Assembly (NCBI GenBank): GCA_013425455.1
Contig: JACCLI010000047.1
Span: 1 to 39,238 of the forward strand
DNA from: Microcaldota archaeon
GTDB taxonomy: Archaea; Micrarchaeota; Micrarchaeia; Anstonellales; Bilamarchaeaceae
DNA length: 39,238 nt
Direction of reading: 5' to 3'
Shown: in pieces, positions 25,205-33,344 of the stretch
Layout of the letters: every line of letters begins with the position of its first letter
Position numbering within the stretch: the stretch's first letter is position 1
Notes under the pieces: generated by a model
Databases searched by the model: none
Told to the model about the DNA's origin: nothing
What the model saw: the letters and a program-made list of their open reading frames with translations, nothing else
Translations under genes and position numbers: made by a program

Positions 25205-25903
25205 ATGCGAAACCTTGCGTTCGCAATCCATCCGCATGAGATGGATGTTGCGATACGAAGGGCGAAGTCCTCGCTTCGGCTGCTTGAGGCCGAGCCATGC
25301 AAGGCACCCAAGGAAAGGAAATGGCCCATTCCGGAGCCGGTGCAGGTGGCTATGCTGAAGGCGATGCACCCGGAGATGGAGGGGGCGAGGATAAAGAGGC
25401 TGCTGCGGGACGGGAGGATGCGCCTGCCGCAAAAGAAGTACCATCTGGAAGAGGTAAAGAGGGCGGCGGTATTGGCGCTGGTTAAGCACCTTGGCAAAAA
25501 CCCCTTGTGCGTGCCGGACGAGGATTTTGAAAGGAATGGGCTGGGATGGCTTGTGAACAGGTACGGCTCGTCCTTCAAGGCGCTGAAAAGCGTCGGTCTT
25601 CTCTCTGAAAAGGACAGGCACGCGCACCGCTTCAAGAAGAAGCCCTGGACCTTCAGCAACAGGGAGAACAGGATAAAAGCACTGCGGGAGGCGGAAGAAA
25701 AGCTGGGCGGGAAGCCACGGGAGACGAGGCTGTGGCACCTCAAGGATGAATTCCCGAAGGTCCATGCGATGGTGATAAACTATTATCACGGCTCGGTCTT
25801 CGAGGCGTACGTGGATGCTGGCCTTGCCACCCGGAAGGATGAGGAATACATGCGCGCCGGGACCGAGAGGCTGAAAAGGAAGATTGCGAGGGAAGGCGGA
25901 TAA
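25205..25903 (+). CDS. Two-repeat protein related to HNH-associated/DNA-binding repeats
   Basis: A 232-residue basic protein. Two copies of a roughly 55-70 residue unit occur at about 81-132 (LVKHLGKNPL, DEDFERNGLGWLV, SSFKALKSVGL) and 151-207 (NRENRIKALREAEEKLGGKP, INYYHGSVFEAYVDAGL), joined by KKPWTF. The unit pattern (helix, G-x-P, D-F, short helix, [FY]xS..AL..AG) resembles homing-endonuclease-associated repeats that bind DNA. The 419-residue protein at 34053 has four units of the same type with PWEM linkers, and both proteins share the end motif DEEYMR, so they are paralogues. There is no nuclease motif; a DNA-binding role is inferred. Confidence 0.65.
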   Translation: MRNLAFAIHPHEMDVAIRRAKSSLRLLEAEPCKAPKERKWPIPEPVQVAMLKAMHPEMEGARIKRLLRDGRMRLPQKKYHLEEVKRAAVLALVKHLGKNPLCVPDEDFERNGLGWLVNRYGSSFKALKSVGLLSEKDRHAHRFKKKPWTFSNRENRIKALREAEEKLGGKPRETRLWHLKDEFPKVHAMVINYYHGSVFEAYVDAGLATRKDEEYMRAGTERLKRKIAREGG

Positions 25904-26257
25904 CTATTTGTTCTCGCACCTCAGCTGCACATACATGTCCGAGCGGTCCTTCTGGTTTGCCTCCCCATCGTAGGCGAAAAGGGCGACGTCGCACTTGTAG
26001 AGCTGGGGCGGCGTGTTGTGGTTGGAGAAGACCTTTATTCCCTTGGAAAGGGAGCCGCGGGGCTCGCATATCCCGATTCTAAACCTCCCTGTGCCCATCA
26101 TCCCGGTCTGGGAAAGGGAGAGCGCGGGCGGGAGCTTCACGTCCGCCTCGTACCACATGGGCAATTCGCGAGTTGAATCTATTTTTATGATTATTTCCAC
26201 GGAATCCACGCGCCTCGCGGCGAGCGGGCCCGGATAGACTGAGAGTTCCACTTTCAT
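25904..26257 (-). CDS. Small predicted beta-sandwich (Ig-like) protein
   Basis: A 117-residue protein starting at the ATG at 26257, preceded by GGTGGTG; a TTG at 26272 is a weaker alternative. It lacks a signal peptide. Alternating hydrophobic strands (KVELSVYPGPL, VEIIIKIDST, WYEADVKLP, YKCDVALFAYD) suggest an Ig/CARDB-like beta sandwich, as in the protein at 38511, though the two are not obviously alignable. Function unknown. Its stop abuts that of the convergent repeat-protein gene. Confidence 0.65.
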   Translation of the reverse strand: MKVELSVYPGPLAARRVDSVEIIIKIDSTRELPMWYEADVKLPPALSLSQTGMMGTGRFRIGICEPRGSLSKGIKVFSNHNTPPQLYKCDVALFAYDGEANQKDRSDMYVQLRCENK

Positions 26258-26290
26258 TCCCACCACCTGCAATAATTTTACCGGATTAGT

Positions 26291-26298
26291 AATTTAAG
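26291..26298. promoter_or_regulatory. Probable shared TATA element of divergent pair
   Basis: AATTTAAG is centred 26-27 bp from the GTG start at 26321 (leaderless). It is about 37 bp from the minus-strand ATG at 26257, leaving a short leader that holds its GGTGG ribosome-binding site. It is not a perfect palindrome, so the two-way reading is less certain here. Confidence 0.4.
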
Positions 26299-26320
26299 GC
26301 TTGCCTTACAAACTGGGAGC

Positions 26321-26761
26321 GTGATACCCGAATCAAAGTTCATACGGAAAGAGATTGTGCTGCGGAACATGTGGCTCGCGGACGAAGTGAGGCTCACGCG
26401 CAAGTCCATGGTGAGGTGGGTGGCGCTCTCGCTGGGATTGATTTCGGAGAAGGAGAGCAGGGATTTGATTGTGGACCTGCTGGACGTGCTTTTCGAATTC
26501 TTTGCGAAGGGCGAGGAGCCCACGACGCAGGAGATACTGGATAGATTAAAAGTGAAAACGAATGAGGAGCCGAATCCAAAAGCGGTCTATTATCATTTAC
26601 AAAAATTGATGGACCAGGGATTATTGCAGAGGGAGAAGGGGAAGTATTTCATTTCCCGCGAGAATAAACGGCTCTCGGTTGCGGTGAAGGAACTCTACTT
26701 GAAGGAAGTGAACGAGGCGCTGGGCGAGATTACTAAAGCCCTGGAGATGCTGGAGAAGTAA
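26321..26761 (+). CDS. Winged-helix transcriptional regulator
   Basis: A 146-residue protein with a GTG start at 26321, supported by TATA spacing; the next ATG would remove 16 residues. An N-terminal helical region (EIVLRNMWLADEVRLTRKSM) precedes a winged helix at about 55-115: TTQEILDRLKVK, then PKAVYYHLQKLMDQGLLQRE and wing KGKYFIS. The tail (AVKELYLKEVNEALGEITKA) is a dimerisation-type helix. DNA target unknown; it is divergent from the small beta protein, which it might control. Confidence 0.75.
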   Translation: MIPESKFIRKEIVLRNMWLADEVRLTRKSMVRWVALSLGLISEKESRDLIVDLLDVLFEFFAKGEEPTTQEILDRLKVKTNEEPNPKAVYYHLQKLMDQGLLQREKGKYFISRENKRLSVAVKELYLKEVNEALGEITKALEMLEK

Positions 26762-27259
26762 TCAGGGCCTGCAGCAGGATAAACCCTTCCTGGGCTCCGC
26801 ATGGGATCTCATTGACTGGCAGGCGGGCATCCTTTCGAATGTGGGTTTTTGCCTTATGTCTTCCTTGCCAACGACTATTGTCTTTAGCACTTCAATCACG
26901 ATGGCAATCTTCTTGTCGCAGGTTATCACATTTCCGTCAGGCCCGCGGGCGAACCGTATCTTGTTTATCCTTTCCTGCTGGGAGATGTATTCGGGGTCGG
27001 TTTCGCTGGAGTTGTGGAGCACAAACGTATCCGGGAACCTTTTCTGGATGAGGGGCACTATGCCTGAAAAGGCGCTCTTGTTTTCTTCTATCTCCTCATC
27101 CATGATGTAGGCGTCGTATCTTGTCTCGGAAACCTTGAGGTAGCCGCCCACGCTCACCACTATGTCCACCCTCGCTTCAGGCATCATTCTACTGAAGATC
27201 TCCTTGTACATCCTAACCAGCGATGGGTTGTCCTCGACTATCAAAATCTTCATGGTCAT
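26762..27259 (-). CDS. Stand-alone response-regulator receiver domain protein
   Basis: A 165-residue protein (163 if started at the second ATG, 27253, giving MKILIVEDN). The acidic pair ED follows the first strand and the phospho-acceptor Asp lies in YIMDEEIE, about residue 54. A Ser/Thr-type position occurs in LHNSSETD. The conserved Lys before the last helix is not clear, as a loop FARGPDGNVITCDKK replaces the usual KP. A basic tail of about 35 residues with three Cys follows. There is no output domain and no histidine kinase in the window. It would relay or sequester phosphate if phosphorylated. Confidence 0.75.
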   Translation of the reverse strand: MTMKILIVEDNPSLVRMYKEIFSRMMPEARVDIVVSVGGYLKVSETRYDAYIMDEEIEENKSAFSGIVPLIQKRFPDTFVLHNSSETDPEYISQQERINKIRFARGPDGNVITCDKKIAIVIEVLKTIVVGKEDIRQKPTFERMPACQSMRSHAEPRKGLSCCRP

Positions 27260-27344
27260 ATTGCTCGCCTTTTGGAAAGTTCCTTATTTGCATGGCATGG
27301 GAATAAAAAGCTAGGTTTTCCCCTCAGCCTGGCGGGATGGGATG

Positions 27345-27350
27345 TATAAA
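27345..27350 (+). promoter_or_regulatory. TATA box for HMG-CoA reductase
   Basis: TATAAA (followed by AA) is centred 28.5 bp before the ATG at 27376 and argues against the longer in-frame start at 27337, which lies upstream of the box. Confidence 0.6.
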
Positions 27351-27375
27351 AAGGTTTTTCATACAAATAAGCCCC

Positions 27376-28620
27376 ATGGATTTCTCGGGATTCTACAAGC
27401 TTCCAGTAAAGGATAGGCTGGCGAAGCTCAGGGAGGCCGGAAAGATTAGTGCGGAAGATGAGAAGGTGCTCCTGGACGGGGACGCCCTGAAAATGGAGGT
27501 GGCGGACCGCATGGTTGAGAACGTGGTGGGCAGGTTCCACCTTCCGTTTGCGGTTGTTCCTGGGTTTGTGGTGAACGGGAAGGAGTATGTGGTGCCGATG
27601 GTGATAGAGGAGCCGTCGGTGGTTGCGGGCTCGGCCAACGCGGCGAAGAGCGCGCGGGAGAGCGGCGGGTTCACTGCGGATGCGGACGAGCCCATAATGG
27701 TCGGGCAATTGCAGATTATGAACCCAAAGAGTGGCGCGCTCGCGAAACTGGAAGCTGCAAAGGGAAAGATATTTGCGAAGGGGAAGGAGTTCGCGGTGGG
27801 AGTGGAGAGGTACGGGGGAGGACTGAAGGAGATAAGGTTCAGGGAAGTGAAGACCTCCCGCGGAAAGATGGTTCTTGTTGAATTCGAGGTGGACGTTCGG
27901 GACATAATGGGCGCGAACACGGTGAATACTATAGTGGAGGGGACCGCGCCGCTCGTGCAGGAGATTATTGGCGGGACCGTGAGGCTTCGCATACTGAGCA
28001 ATTTGGCGGTAAAAAGAAAAGCGAGGGCGAAGTGCACCTGGAAAAAAGAGGTTATTGGGGAGGCAGCAGTGGAGGGAGTGTTGGACGGGTACGAGATGGC
28101 GGCGAATGACGTGTACAGGTGTTCCACTCATAATAAGGGGATAATGAACGGAATAGACGCGGTCGCCGTGGCGACGGGAAACGACTGGAGGGCGGTGGAG
28201 GCCGGGGCGCATTCCTTTGCGGCTTTGGGAGGATACCATCCGCTTACAACATATTGGAAAGATGCGGATGGAAATCTTGTGGGCGAGATAGAATTGCCGC
28301 TTGCGGTGGGGACCGTGGGCGGGGCGATAAACATTAATCCGCTGGCGCAAATCGGGCAGAAGATTCTCGGTGCCAAGAGCGCGCGCGAGCTTTCGATGGT
28401 CATGGCGGCGGTGGGATTGGCGCAGAACTTTGCGGCCCTCCGCGCCCTGGGGATGGAAGGGATTTCCCAGGGGCACATGAAACTGCACGCGAAAAACCTT
28501 GCGGTGATTGCGGGCGCGAGCACCACCGCAGAAATAGACAAGGTTACGGAGAAGATGAAGGAAAGCGGGGTTTATACTGTCGAGAATGCGAAGAAAATAT
28601 TCGAAGAGTTGAAAAAGTGA
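27376..28620 (+). CDS. hmgA: HMG-CoA reductase, class II
   Basis: A 414-residue enzyme reducing HMG-CoA to mevalonate, the committed step to archaeal isoprenoid lipids. The sequence follows the class II (Pseudomonas mevalonii-like) pattern: MVENVVGRFHLPFAV, VPMVIEEPSVVAGSANAAKS, catalytic segment HNKGIMNGIDAVAVATGNDW with Lys and Asp, and the C-terminal catalytic His in GHMKLHAKNLAVIAGA. Many archaea carry class I instead; class II is known from Archaeoglobales, Thermoplasmatales and other lineages and is often thought to have been acquired from bacteria. Leaderless start inferred. The downstream glycan genes are separated by a structured 67-bp gap. Confidence 0.93.
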   Translation: MDFSGFYKLPVKDRLAKLREAGKISAEDEKVLLDGDALKMEVADRMVENVVGRFHLPFAVVPGFVVNGKEYVVPMVIEEPSVVAGSANAAKSARESGGFTADADEPIMVGQLQIMNPKSGALAKLEAAKGKIFAKGKEFAVGVERYGGGLKEIRFREVKTSRGKMVLVEFEVDVRDIMGANTVNTIVEGTAPLVQEIIGGTVRLRILSNLAVKRKARAKCTWKKEVIGEAAVEGVLDGYEMAANDVYRCSTHNKGIMNGIDAVAVATGNDWRAVEAGAHSFAALGGYHPLTTYWKDADGNLVGEIELPLAVGTVGGAININPLAQIGQKILGAKSARELSMVMAAVGLAQNFAALRALGMEGISQGHMKLHAKNLAVIAGASTTAEIDKVTEKMKESGVYTVENAKKIFEELKK

Positions 28621-28621
28621 T

Positions 28622-28639
28622 GGGGGGTTATGATTACCC
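28622..28639 (+). repeat. 18-bp dispersed repeat, copy 2
   Basis: GGGGGGTTATGATTACCC is identical to 24490-24507 and starts one base after the hmgA stop. As at the first copy, GC-rich hairpins follow immediately. Confidence 0.7.
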
Positions 28640-28646
28640 TAAAGAG

Positions 28647-28679
28647 AAGGGGGGACTCCCCCTTCCTCTTGGGAAGAGG
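28647..28679 (+). other. Tandem hairpins overlapping the ribosome-binding site
   Basis: Stem AAGGGGG/CCCCCTT (loop GACT, 28647-28664) is followed directly by CCTCTT/AAGAGG (loop GGG, 28665-28679). The 3' arm of the second contains GAGG, the start of the GAGGGG ribosome-binding site of the gene at 28688, so folding could hide that site. Confidence 0.5.
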
Positions 28680-28687
28680 GGTTCTAA

Positions 28688-30091
28688 ATGAAGGAATACT
28701 TGCATTTGTTTGCGCTTGTGCTGTTTTCTATTGGGTTCTTTTTGGTCGGCTACCAGGGGATTTCCGAGCAGGGGTACGGGAAATTGCTTGCGCTCGGAAT
28801 CAATGACGTGCAAACCGCCTACTACATTGCGCTGGGGAGCGTGGTGGTTGCACCGCTTCTTCTCTATTTTGCGTTGAAGACGGTTGGGCTTTCGGACTGG
28901 AAGTGCATGTTCGGGGGGCTGTTGCTTGCGACCGCGCCAGTGGCGATAAACAATTCAATAGTTCTTGCTGACCCGGAGGCATCCCTCATGATGGTGGGTG
29001 CGGCTGCGGCGATTCTTGTTGCGGGATTGGTTTCGCAATTAATCAAAAACAGGAGGGCGGGGCTGGTTTTCCTGCTGGTGGTGGCTGGGGCCGCTATTTA
29101 TCTGGGAATGACTAATGGGGCCGGCGTAAATTATTATGTGGGGGAATATTCCCTATTGCTCCCCTTTTCGTTCGCATTGCTCATAGAGGGGATAAAGGAG
29201 AGGCGGGAGGATAAGGTTGGGCCGCCAATATTCGGATTTGCGGCGTTGCTGTTCTCGCATCCACTTGGGGCGGCGATACTCGCCTGCACCAGCGCGCTGG
29301 GGCTTGCGGAGCTCTGGAAGGAGAAGGAGAGGCCCCTTCTCCTGGAATTCCTCGCGGTCTATTCACTGTGCCTGGTGTTCGCGCAGGGGGACCCCTTAAG
29401 GAGCGCGGTGGCTGGGCTTTTCGGATTCATTGTTTTCTATGCGATAATGATAATGTACAATGTGAAAATGAGGGATGTGGCGCAGCCTGCGGCGATACTG
29501 CTGATGCTGGTTGCGGTGCTTTCCATGGCGGGGAACCTCTCCGCGCACAAATTCGAGGGAAATGTGCTGCCCGTGCCCTCGGAGGAAACCGTCGGGATGT
29601 ACAAATGGGCGGAAGGAAAGGGGGAGATGGGCATATTCGCCTATCCCAATGCATTTGAGTATTATGCGGGAAGGGAGGCGAAGGTGCTGGACCCCCTGGG
29701 GACGGAGTGGGCGGATAACGTGATATTCACATATGATACACTGGACGCAGGGGTGGAGGGGAGCCCGAATTTGTTCTATTATATGGCTACCAGCACCGCA
29801 CAGGACAATTCCCAGTATGCAATTTACAGGAACGGGGATTACGGGCTGATGATGAGGATAATGGATGGGAGGGTGGACCGGAGCGACGCGGACCTCGTAG
29901 ACATAAATCGGCAGATGAGAATAAAGACGATACCGTTTACGAAAATAAAGATTCTGGACGGGAACTTATCCTATTCGGATGCGAAGAACAGGGTGGTCAA
30001 CGTACTGGATATAGAAGGGAGCGTGCTTGCGGAAGGGATGAAGAAGGCCAGGGAGTATTCCCTCCCCGGAGCGTTTGTGGTGAGGGGCTGA
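28688..30091 (+). CDS. Polytopic membrane protein with extracytoplasmic C-terminal domain
   Basis: A 467-residue protein with about ten hydrophobic segments in residues 5-285 and a soluble C-terminal region (about 290-467, from NLSAHKFEGNVLPVP). The plan resembles a GT-C glycosyltransferase or oligosaccharyltransferase-like protein: many helices, then a mixed alpha/beta outer domain with FAYPNAFEYYAG and VLDPLGTEWADN. I see no firm catalytic signature; ADPEASL in an early loop is a possible acidic site. It overlaps the GPT/MraY-type transferase gene by 1 bp, so a role in lipid-linked glycan assembly is inferred. Weakly supported function, strong gene. Confidence 0.65.
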   Translation: MKEYLHLFALVLFSIGFFLVGYQGISEQGYGKLLALGINDVQTAYYIALGSVVVAPLLLYFALKTVGLSDWKCMFGGLLLATAPVAINNSIVLADPEASLMMVGAAAAILVAGLVSQLIKNRRAGLVFLLVVAGAAIYLGMTNGAGVNYYVGEYSLLLPFSFALLIEGIKERREDKVGPPIFGFAALLFSHPLGAAILACTSALGLAELWKEKERPLLLEFLAVYSLCLVFAQGDPLRSAVAGLFGFIVFYAIMIMYNVKMRDVAQPAAILLMLVAVLSMAGNLSAHKFEGNVLPVPSEETVGMYKWAEGKGEMGIFAYPNAFEYYAGREAKVLDPLGTEWADNVIFTYDTLDAGVEGSPNLFYYMATSTAQDNSQYAIYRNGDYGLMMRIMDGRVDRSDADLVDINRQMRIKTIPFTKIKILDGNLSYSDAKNRVVNVLDIEGSVLAEGMKKAREYSLPGAFVVRG

Positions 30092-31062
30092 TGTGGAGCT
30101 TCATAGGAATACTGCTGTTTTCCATCGTTGTGACGGTCGCGTTCTCCGAGTTGCTCATTCCGAGGTTGAAAAGGTTCGGGATTACTGGAAAGGATGTGAA
30201 CAAGGAGGGGAGGCCGGAAGTTGCGGAGATGGGCGGGCTGGCAATAGTCGCGGGATTTACGGCGGGAGTGTTGCTGGCGATAATGCTGAATACGTTCAAT
30301 GGATTGGAGTTCAACATAACTTATGTGCTTGCGGCCCTTGTGACCATACACGCGATGGGCTTCATAGGAGTTGTGGATGATTTGCTGGACATTCCGCAGG
30401 CGGTGAAGGCGTTCCTTCCCCTTGCGGCGGCCGTTCCGCTTGTGGCGGTGAGCGCTGCGGGGAGCACCGCGATGACGATTCCTTTTGTAGGTTCGGTGGA
30501 TTTGGGGATATTCTACATAATTTTGCTTATTCCCATAGGGGTGGCGGTTTCCTCAAATTTGACCAATATGCTTGCGGGCTTCAACGGGATGGAGGCGGGG
30601 ATGGGGGGCGTGATGATGCTTGTTATGGCGCTGCTTGCCTATCTGAACGGCTCGAACGAGATGCTGGTGCTGTTCCTTCCGATGGTTGGGGCGCTTGTGG
30701 GCTTCCTGAAAAACAATTGGTATCCGGCGAAGGTGTTTCCCGGGGATGTGGGCAATTTGACCATAGGGGCGGTGCTCGCCTCCGGAGTGATAATAGGGAA
30801 CATGGAGAGCGCTGGGGCGCTCATAATGATTCTTTACGTGGTGGACTTCTTCATAAAGGCGTACAATAAGTTCCCAAGCAGCAAATGGTGGGGGGAGCTC
30901 AAAAATGGGAAACTTCGCCCTGTGGAGGGGAAGGTGCGGGGATTTGCGCAATTAGTTATGAAAATGAGCGGGGGAATAAGCGAGAGGAACCTCACGCTCG
31001 TGTTCATAGGGATGCAAATAATAGTGGGATTGGTGGTTTTCCTCCTTTATGCGAAACTCTAG
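30091..31062 (+). CDS. GPT/MraY-family phospho-sugar transferase (AglH-like)
   Basis: A 323-residue polytopic enzyme of glycosyltransferase family 4. It probably transfers a HexNAc-phosphate from a UDP-sugar to dolichyl phosphate, starting N-glycan assembly on the cytoplasmic face. Motifs in order: TGKDVNKEGRPEVAEMGG (33-49), FIGVVDDLLDIP (91-102) with the catalytic Asp pair, NLTNMLAGFNGMEAG (156-170) and VFPGDVGNLTIG (215-226). About ten helices and the normal family length. The ATG overlaps the stop of the upstream membrane gene. The 3' end overlaps the convergent sugar nucleotidyltransferase at a CTAG shared by both stops. Confidence 0.88.
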   Translation: MWSFIGILLFSIVVTVAFSELLIPRLKRFGITGKDVNKEGRPEVAEMGGLAIVAGFTAGVLLAIMLNTFNGLEFNITYVLAALVTIHAMGFIGVVDDLLDIPQAVKAFLPLAAAVPLVAVSAAGSTAMTIPFVGSVDLGIFYIILLIPIGVAVSSNLTNMLAGFNGMEAGMGGVMMLVMALLAYLNGSNEMLVLFLPMVGALVGFLKNNWYPAKVFPGDVGNLTIGAVLASGVIIGNMESAGALIMILYVVDFFIKAYNKFPSSKWWGELKNGKLRPVEGKVRGFAQLVMKMSGGISERNLTLVFIGMQIIVGLVVFLLYAKL

Positions 31063-31745
31063 TGCTTTGGGGATTTTTCCTTCATCTTTTCATATTCTTC
31101 CACATTCCCTATGTCATGCCAGTAGCCGGAGAGCGTGTAGGTGTTGATGCATTTTCCGGAGGAAAGAAGGCGCGGGAAGACGTTCTTGGCGAAATCCTCC
31201 TTTTCTTTTATTTGGGAGAATACTCCGGGCTCCAGAATGTAGATTCCGGTGTTTATCTTATGAGTAAGTAATGGCTTCTCCTGGAATTCCTCCACTTTTC
31301 CGTCTTTTTTTGTCTTGATTACGCCGTACTCTATTTTGGTGTGGTGATCCTGGACCGCGATGGTTGCGGGGCAGCCGGACTTCTTGTGGGAAGCGAGCAT
31401 CTCCCTGAAATTTATGTCCGTGAGGTGGTCGCCCATTGTAACGAGAAAAGTTTCGTGGGGCTTCTTTGCGTGGAGGAGGGCTCCCGCGGTTCCGCGCTCT
31501 TCCTCTTCCTCAACATATGAGATGGATACGCCCAGTTTCTTCCCGTCCCCGAAATAGTCCTTTATGTCCTGGCGCAAATAGCCAACGAACAGGGTGATGT
31601 CGGTTATGCCGGATGCCTTCATATGCTCGATTATGTGCTGGAGGATGGGCTTTCCCTCTTCTATGGGAAGCATTGGCTTTGGCATCTTGTATGTGTATGG
31701 CCTTAGGCGGGTGCCTTTCCCTCCGCAAAGAATGAATGCTTTCAT
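31059..31745 (-). CDS. Sugar-phosphate nucleotidyltransferase
   Basis: A 228-residue protein starting at the ATG at 31745, with AGGTGA 6 nt upstream. It is a nucleotidyltransferase domain only: LCGGKGTRLRPYTYKMPKPM is the nucleotide-binding signature, followed by ITLFVGYLRQDIKDYF, TMGDHLTD (metal-binding Asp), VEEFQEKP and TGIYILEP. There is no left-handed beta-helix domain, so an acetyltransferase activity is absent. It makes an NDP-sugar, probably UDP- or dTDP/GDP-linked, for surface glycans. Last gene of the minus-strand operon wHTH-rtcA-DUF92; the exact sugar cannot be read from sequence alone. Confidence 0.88.
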   Translation of the reverse strand: MKAFILCGGKGTRLRPYTYKMPKPMLPIEEGKPILQHIIEHMKASGITDITLFVGYLRQDIKDYFGDGKKLGVSISYVEEEEERGTAGALLHAKKPHETFLVTMGDHLTDINFREMLASHKKSGCPATIAVQDHHTKIEYGVIKTKKDGKVEEFQEKPLLTHKINTGIYILEPGVFSQIKEKEDFAKNVFPRLLSSGKCINTYTLSGYWHDIGNVEEYEKMKEKSPKH

Positions 31746-31750
31746 GTTTT

Positions 31751-32365
31751 TCACCTTATGTAAAGTCCTATTAACGCGCCTACTATAGCGCAAATTATGT
31801 TGGTGGTCCCTTTTGTGCCTATCCCCCTTTCCTCCAAAACCCCGAAAAGGGTGTCCACTATGCTTCCTGCGAAACCAGCGATGGTTATGAGGAGGGCGGC
31901 GGTGGGGGAGAGGCCGAAGAGGAAGATTGCACCTATCCCTATGAGGGCTGCCCCCAGCAAAGACATCACGAAGCCGAGGATGCTCACCGCGCCGGAGGTG
32001 CCGGGCTTCACCCGCTTGAATCCATCCAAGGAGAGGGGCTCTCCGGACAATACCCCTAATTCGGAGGCGAACTTATCGGAAGTTACGGCCGCGATGGAGG
32101 CGATGTAGGGGAGGGGGCCCACATAAACGGAAAGGCCGGCGCAGATTGCCGGTACCAATCCATTGGAGAGGACATTCTCCCAGCTCCGGTCGTGCTCGTA
32201 TATGCCCATGTCCTTTTTCTCATAATAGCCGTATTTTGTAACGAAGATGGCGAGCATGAGGAAGAAGAGCATCATCGCGAGGTAGGGGGCGCCACCGAAA
32301 ATGAAAATGGCTGCACCGAAGATTATGGCAAGGGTGAGCCCGGGCTTGTCCAGCATCGCGACCAT
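31751..32365 (-). CDS. DUF92 integral membrane protein
   Basis: A 204-residue protein with five to six membrane segments. It carries the DUF92 signatures AAVTSDKFASELGVLSGEP, a loop GTSGAVSILGFVMSLLGA and AGSIVDTLFGVLEERG. The plant relative VTE6 is a phytyl-phosphate kinase, so phosphorylation of an isoprenoid alcohol phosphate is possible but unproven in archaea. The first conserved motif has Lys (SDKFASE) where the family usually has Trp (ADTWASE). AAGGTGG before the ATG supports the start. Lies between rtcA and a sugar nucleotidyltransferase with 0-5 bp gaps. Confidence 0.85.
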   Translation of the reverse strand: MVAMLDKPGLTLAIIFGAAIFIFGGAPYLAMMLFFLMLAIFVTKYGYYEKKDMGIYEHDRSWENVLSNGLVPAICAGLSVYVGPLPYIASIAAVTSDKFASELGVLSGEPLSLDGFKRVKPGTSGAVSILGFVMSLLGAALIGIGAIFLFGLSPTAALLITIAGFAGSIVDTLFGVLEERGIGTKGTTNIICAIVGALIGLYIR

Positions 32366-33340
32366 TCAATCCACCTTTATGGTTGTTCCCTCTATAGAGA
32401 ATTTACTCTGGAGGAATTTCCCAATTATATTTATAGAGGTTGCTGTATGGCTGGAGACCCTGGAGGTTTTGTAGGAGGTTTTTCCTGCCATTGCCGCATA
32501 AATGAGCAATTGGTCGGCGAGGCGGTGGTCAACGTCCACATCGCCCTCTTCCTTTATTCCGTTGAAGCACTCCTCTCCCACCTTCTCGGAAGGCTTTCCC
32601 TTTTCGCCCATCACCTGGAAGCCTACGAATCCCCTCCAGGCGAGCATTGAGTTGCCGGGGTCCCTGCATTCCTCTTCCCGCACGTATACCTTATTGATAG
32701 CATTATGGGCGAATATTTTCTTCTCCCGGATTGCGATGGGCATGGGGAGGTTTGCGAGGGAGATGATTACTTGCGTAGCGGGAAAAGGCACGCGGGTCCA
32801 GTAATCGGTGGACCTGGGCTTGGAAGGCTTTACTTTTAAGCGGATTTCCCCGCCTCCGGAGGGGTAATAGCCGGCGCGGAGCATTTCCGATTCTATTTCG
32901 CAGCCCATGTACCCTAAGGCGGGAAGGAAAACCCTCTCAAAATAATCGTAGGAGGGGGCCTTGGGGTTGTGGGTGCCCCCGATAATTTTTACTTCCGAAG
33001 GCTTGGAGGCGGAAAGGAGCAACGGGAGGATTGTTTGGGCGACGAGGACTGAGGAGCCGGCGGTGCCGATGTTGAAGTCATATTTGCCCCCTATTATGCC
33101 GGAGGGGGTATAAGAAATCTCCTTGGAATCCTCTTCCGCGCCCTCTAAAGTGCCCCTTGCGATGGAGCGGACGGCCTTTGCGGCCATTAAATGCTGGGGG
33201 CGGAGGCCGGGCTTGTCCCTTTTTGCCCTGATGTTGAAGATGCGGACCGGAGTATTGGTGAGGGCGGAAAGGGTGAGGGCGGTGCGGATTATCTGGCCGC
33301 CGCCTTCGCCTGCGCCGCCGTCTATTTCTATCATTTTCAT
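32366..33340 (-). CDS. rtcA: RNA 3'-terminal phosphate cyclase
   Basis: A 324-residue enzyme converting RNA 3'-phosphate ends to 2',3'-cyclic phosphate through an adenylated histidine. IDGGAGEGGGQIIRTALTLS at the N-terminus, GGTHNPKAPSYDYFERVFLP in the middle and VDHRLADQLLIYAAM, with the nucleophile His272, are diagnostic. Length is near the usual 340. It starts 4 bp after the stop of a small winged-helix gene and ends next to the DUF92 start. No RtcB ligase is in the window. Confidence 0.95.
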   Translation of the reverse strand: MKMIEIDGGAGEGGGQIIRTALTLSALTNTPVRIFNIRAKRDKPGLRPQHLMAAKAVRSIARGTLEGAEEDSKEISYTPSGIIGGKYDFNIGTAGSSVLVAQTILPLLLSASKPSEVKIIGGTHNPKAPSYDYFERVFLPALGYMGCEIESEMLRAGYYPSGGGEIRLKVKPSKPRSTDYWTRVPFPATQVIISLANLPMPIAIREKKIFAHNAINKVYVREEECRDPGNSMLAWRGFVGFQVMGEKGKPSEKVGEECFNGIKEEGDVDVDHRLADQLLIYAAMAGKTSYKTSRVSSHTATSINIIGKFLQSKFSIEGTTIKVD

Positions 33341-33344
33341 TCTC

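Noticed and set aside
27256-28488. 410-residue frame opposite hmgA
   Set aside because: Shadow of HMG-CoA reductase; no promoter or recognisable domain.
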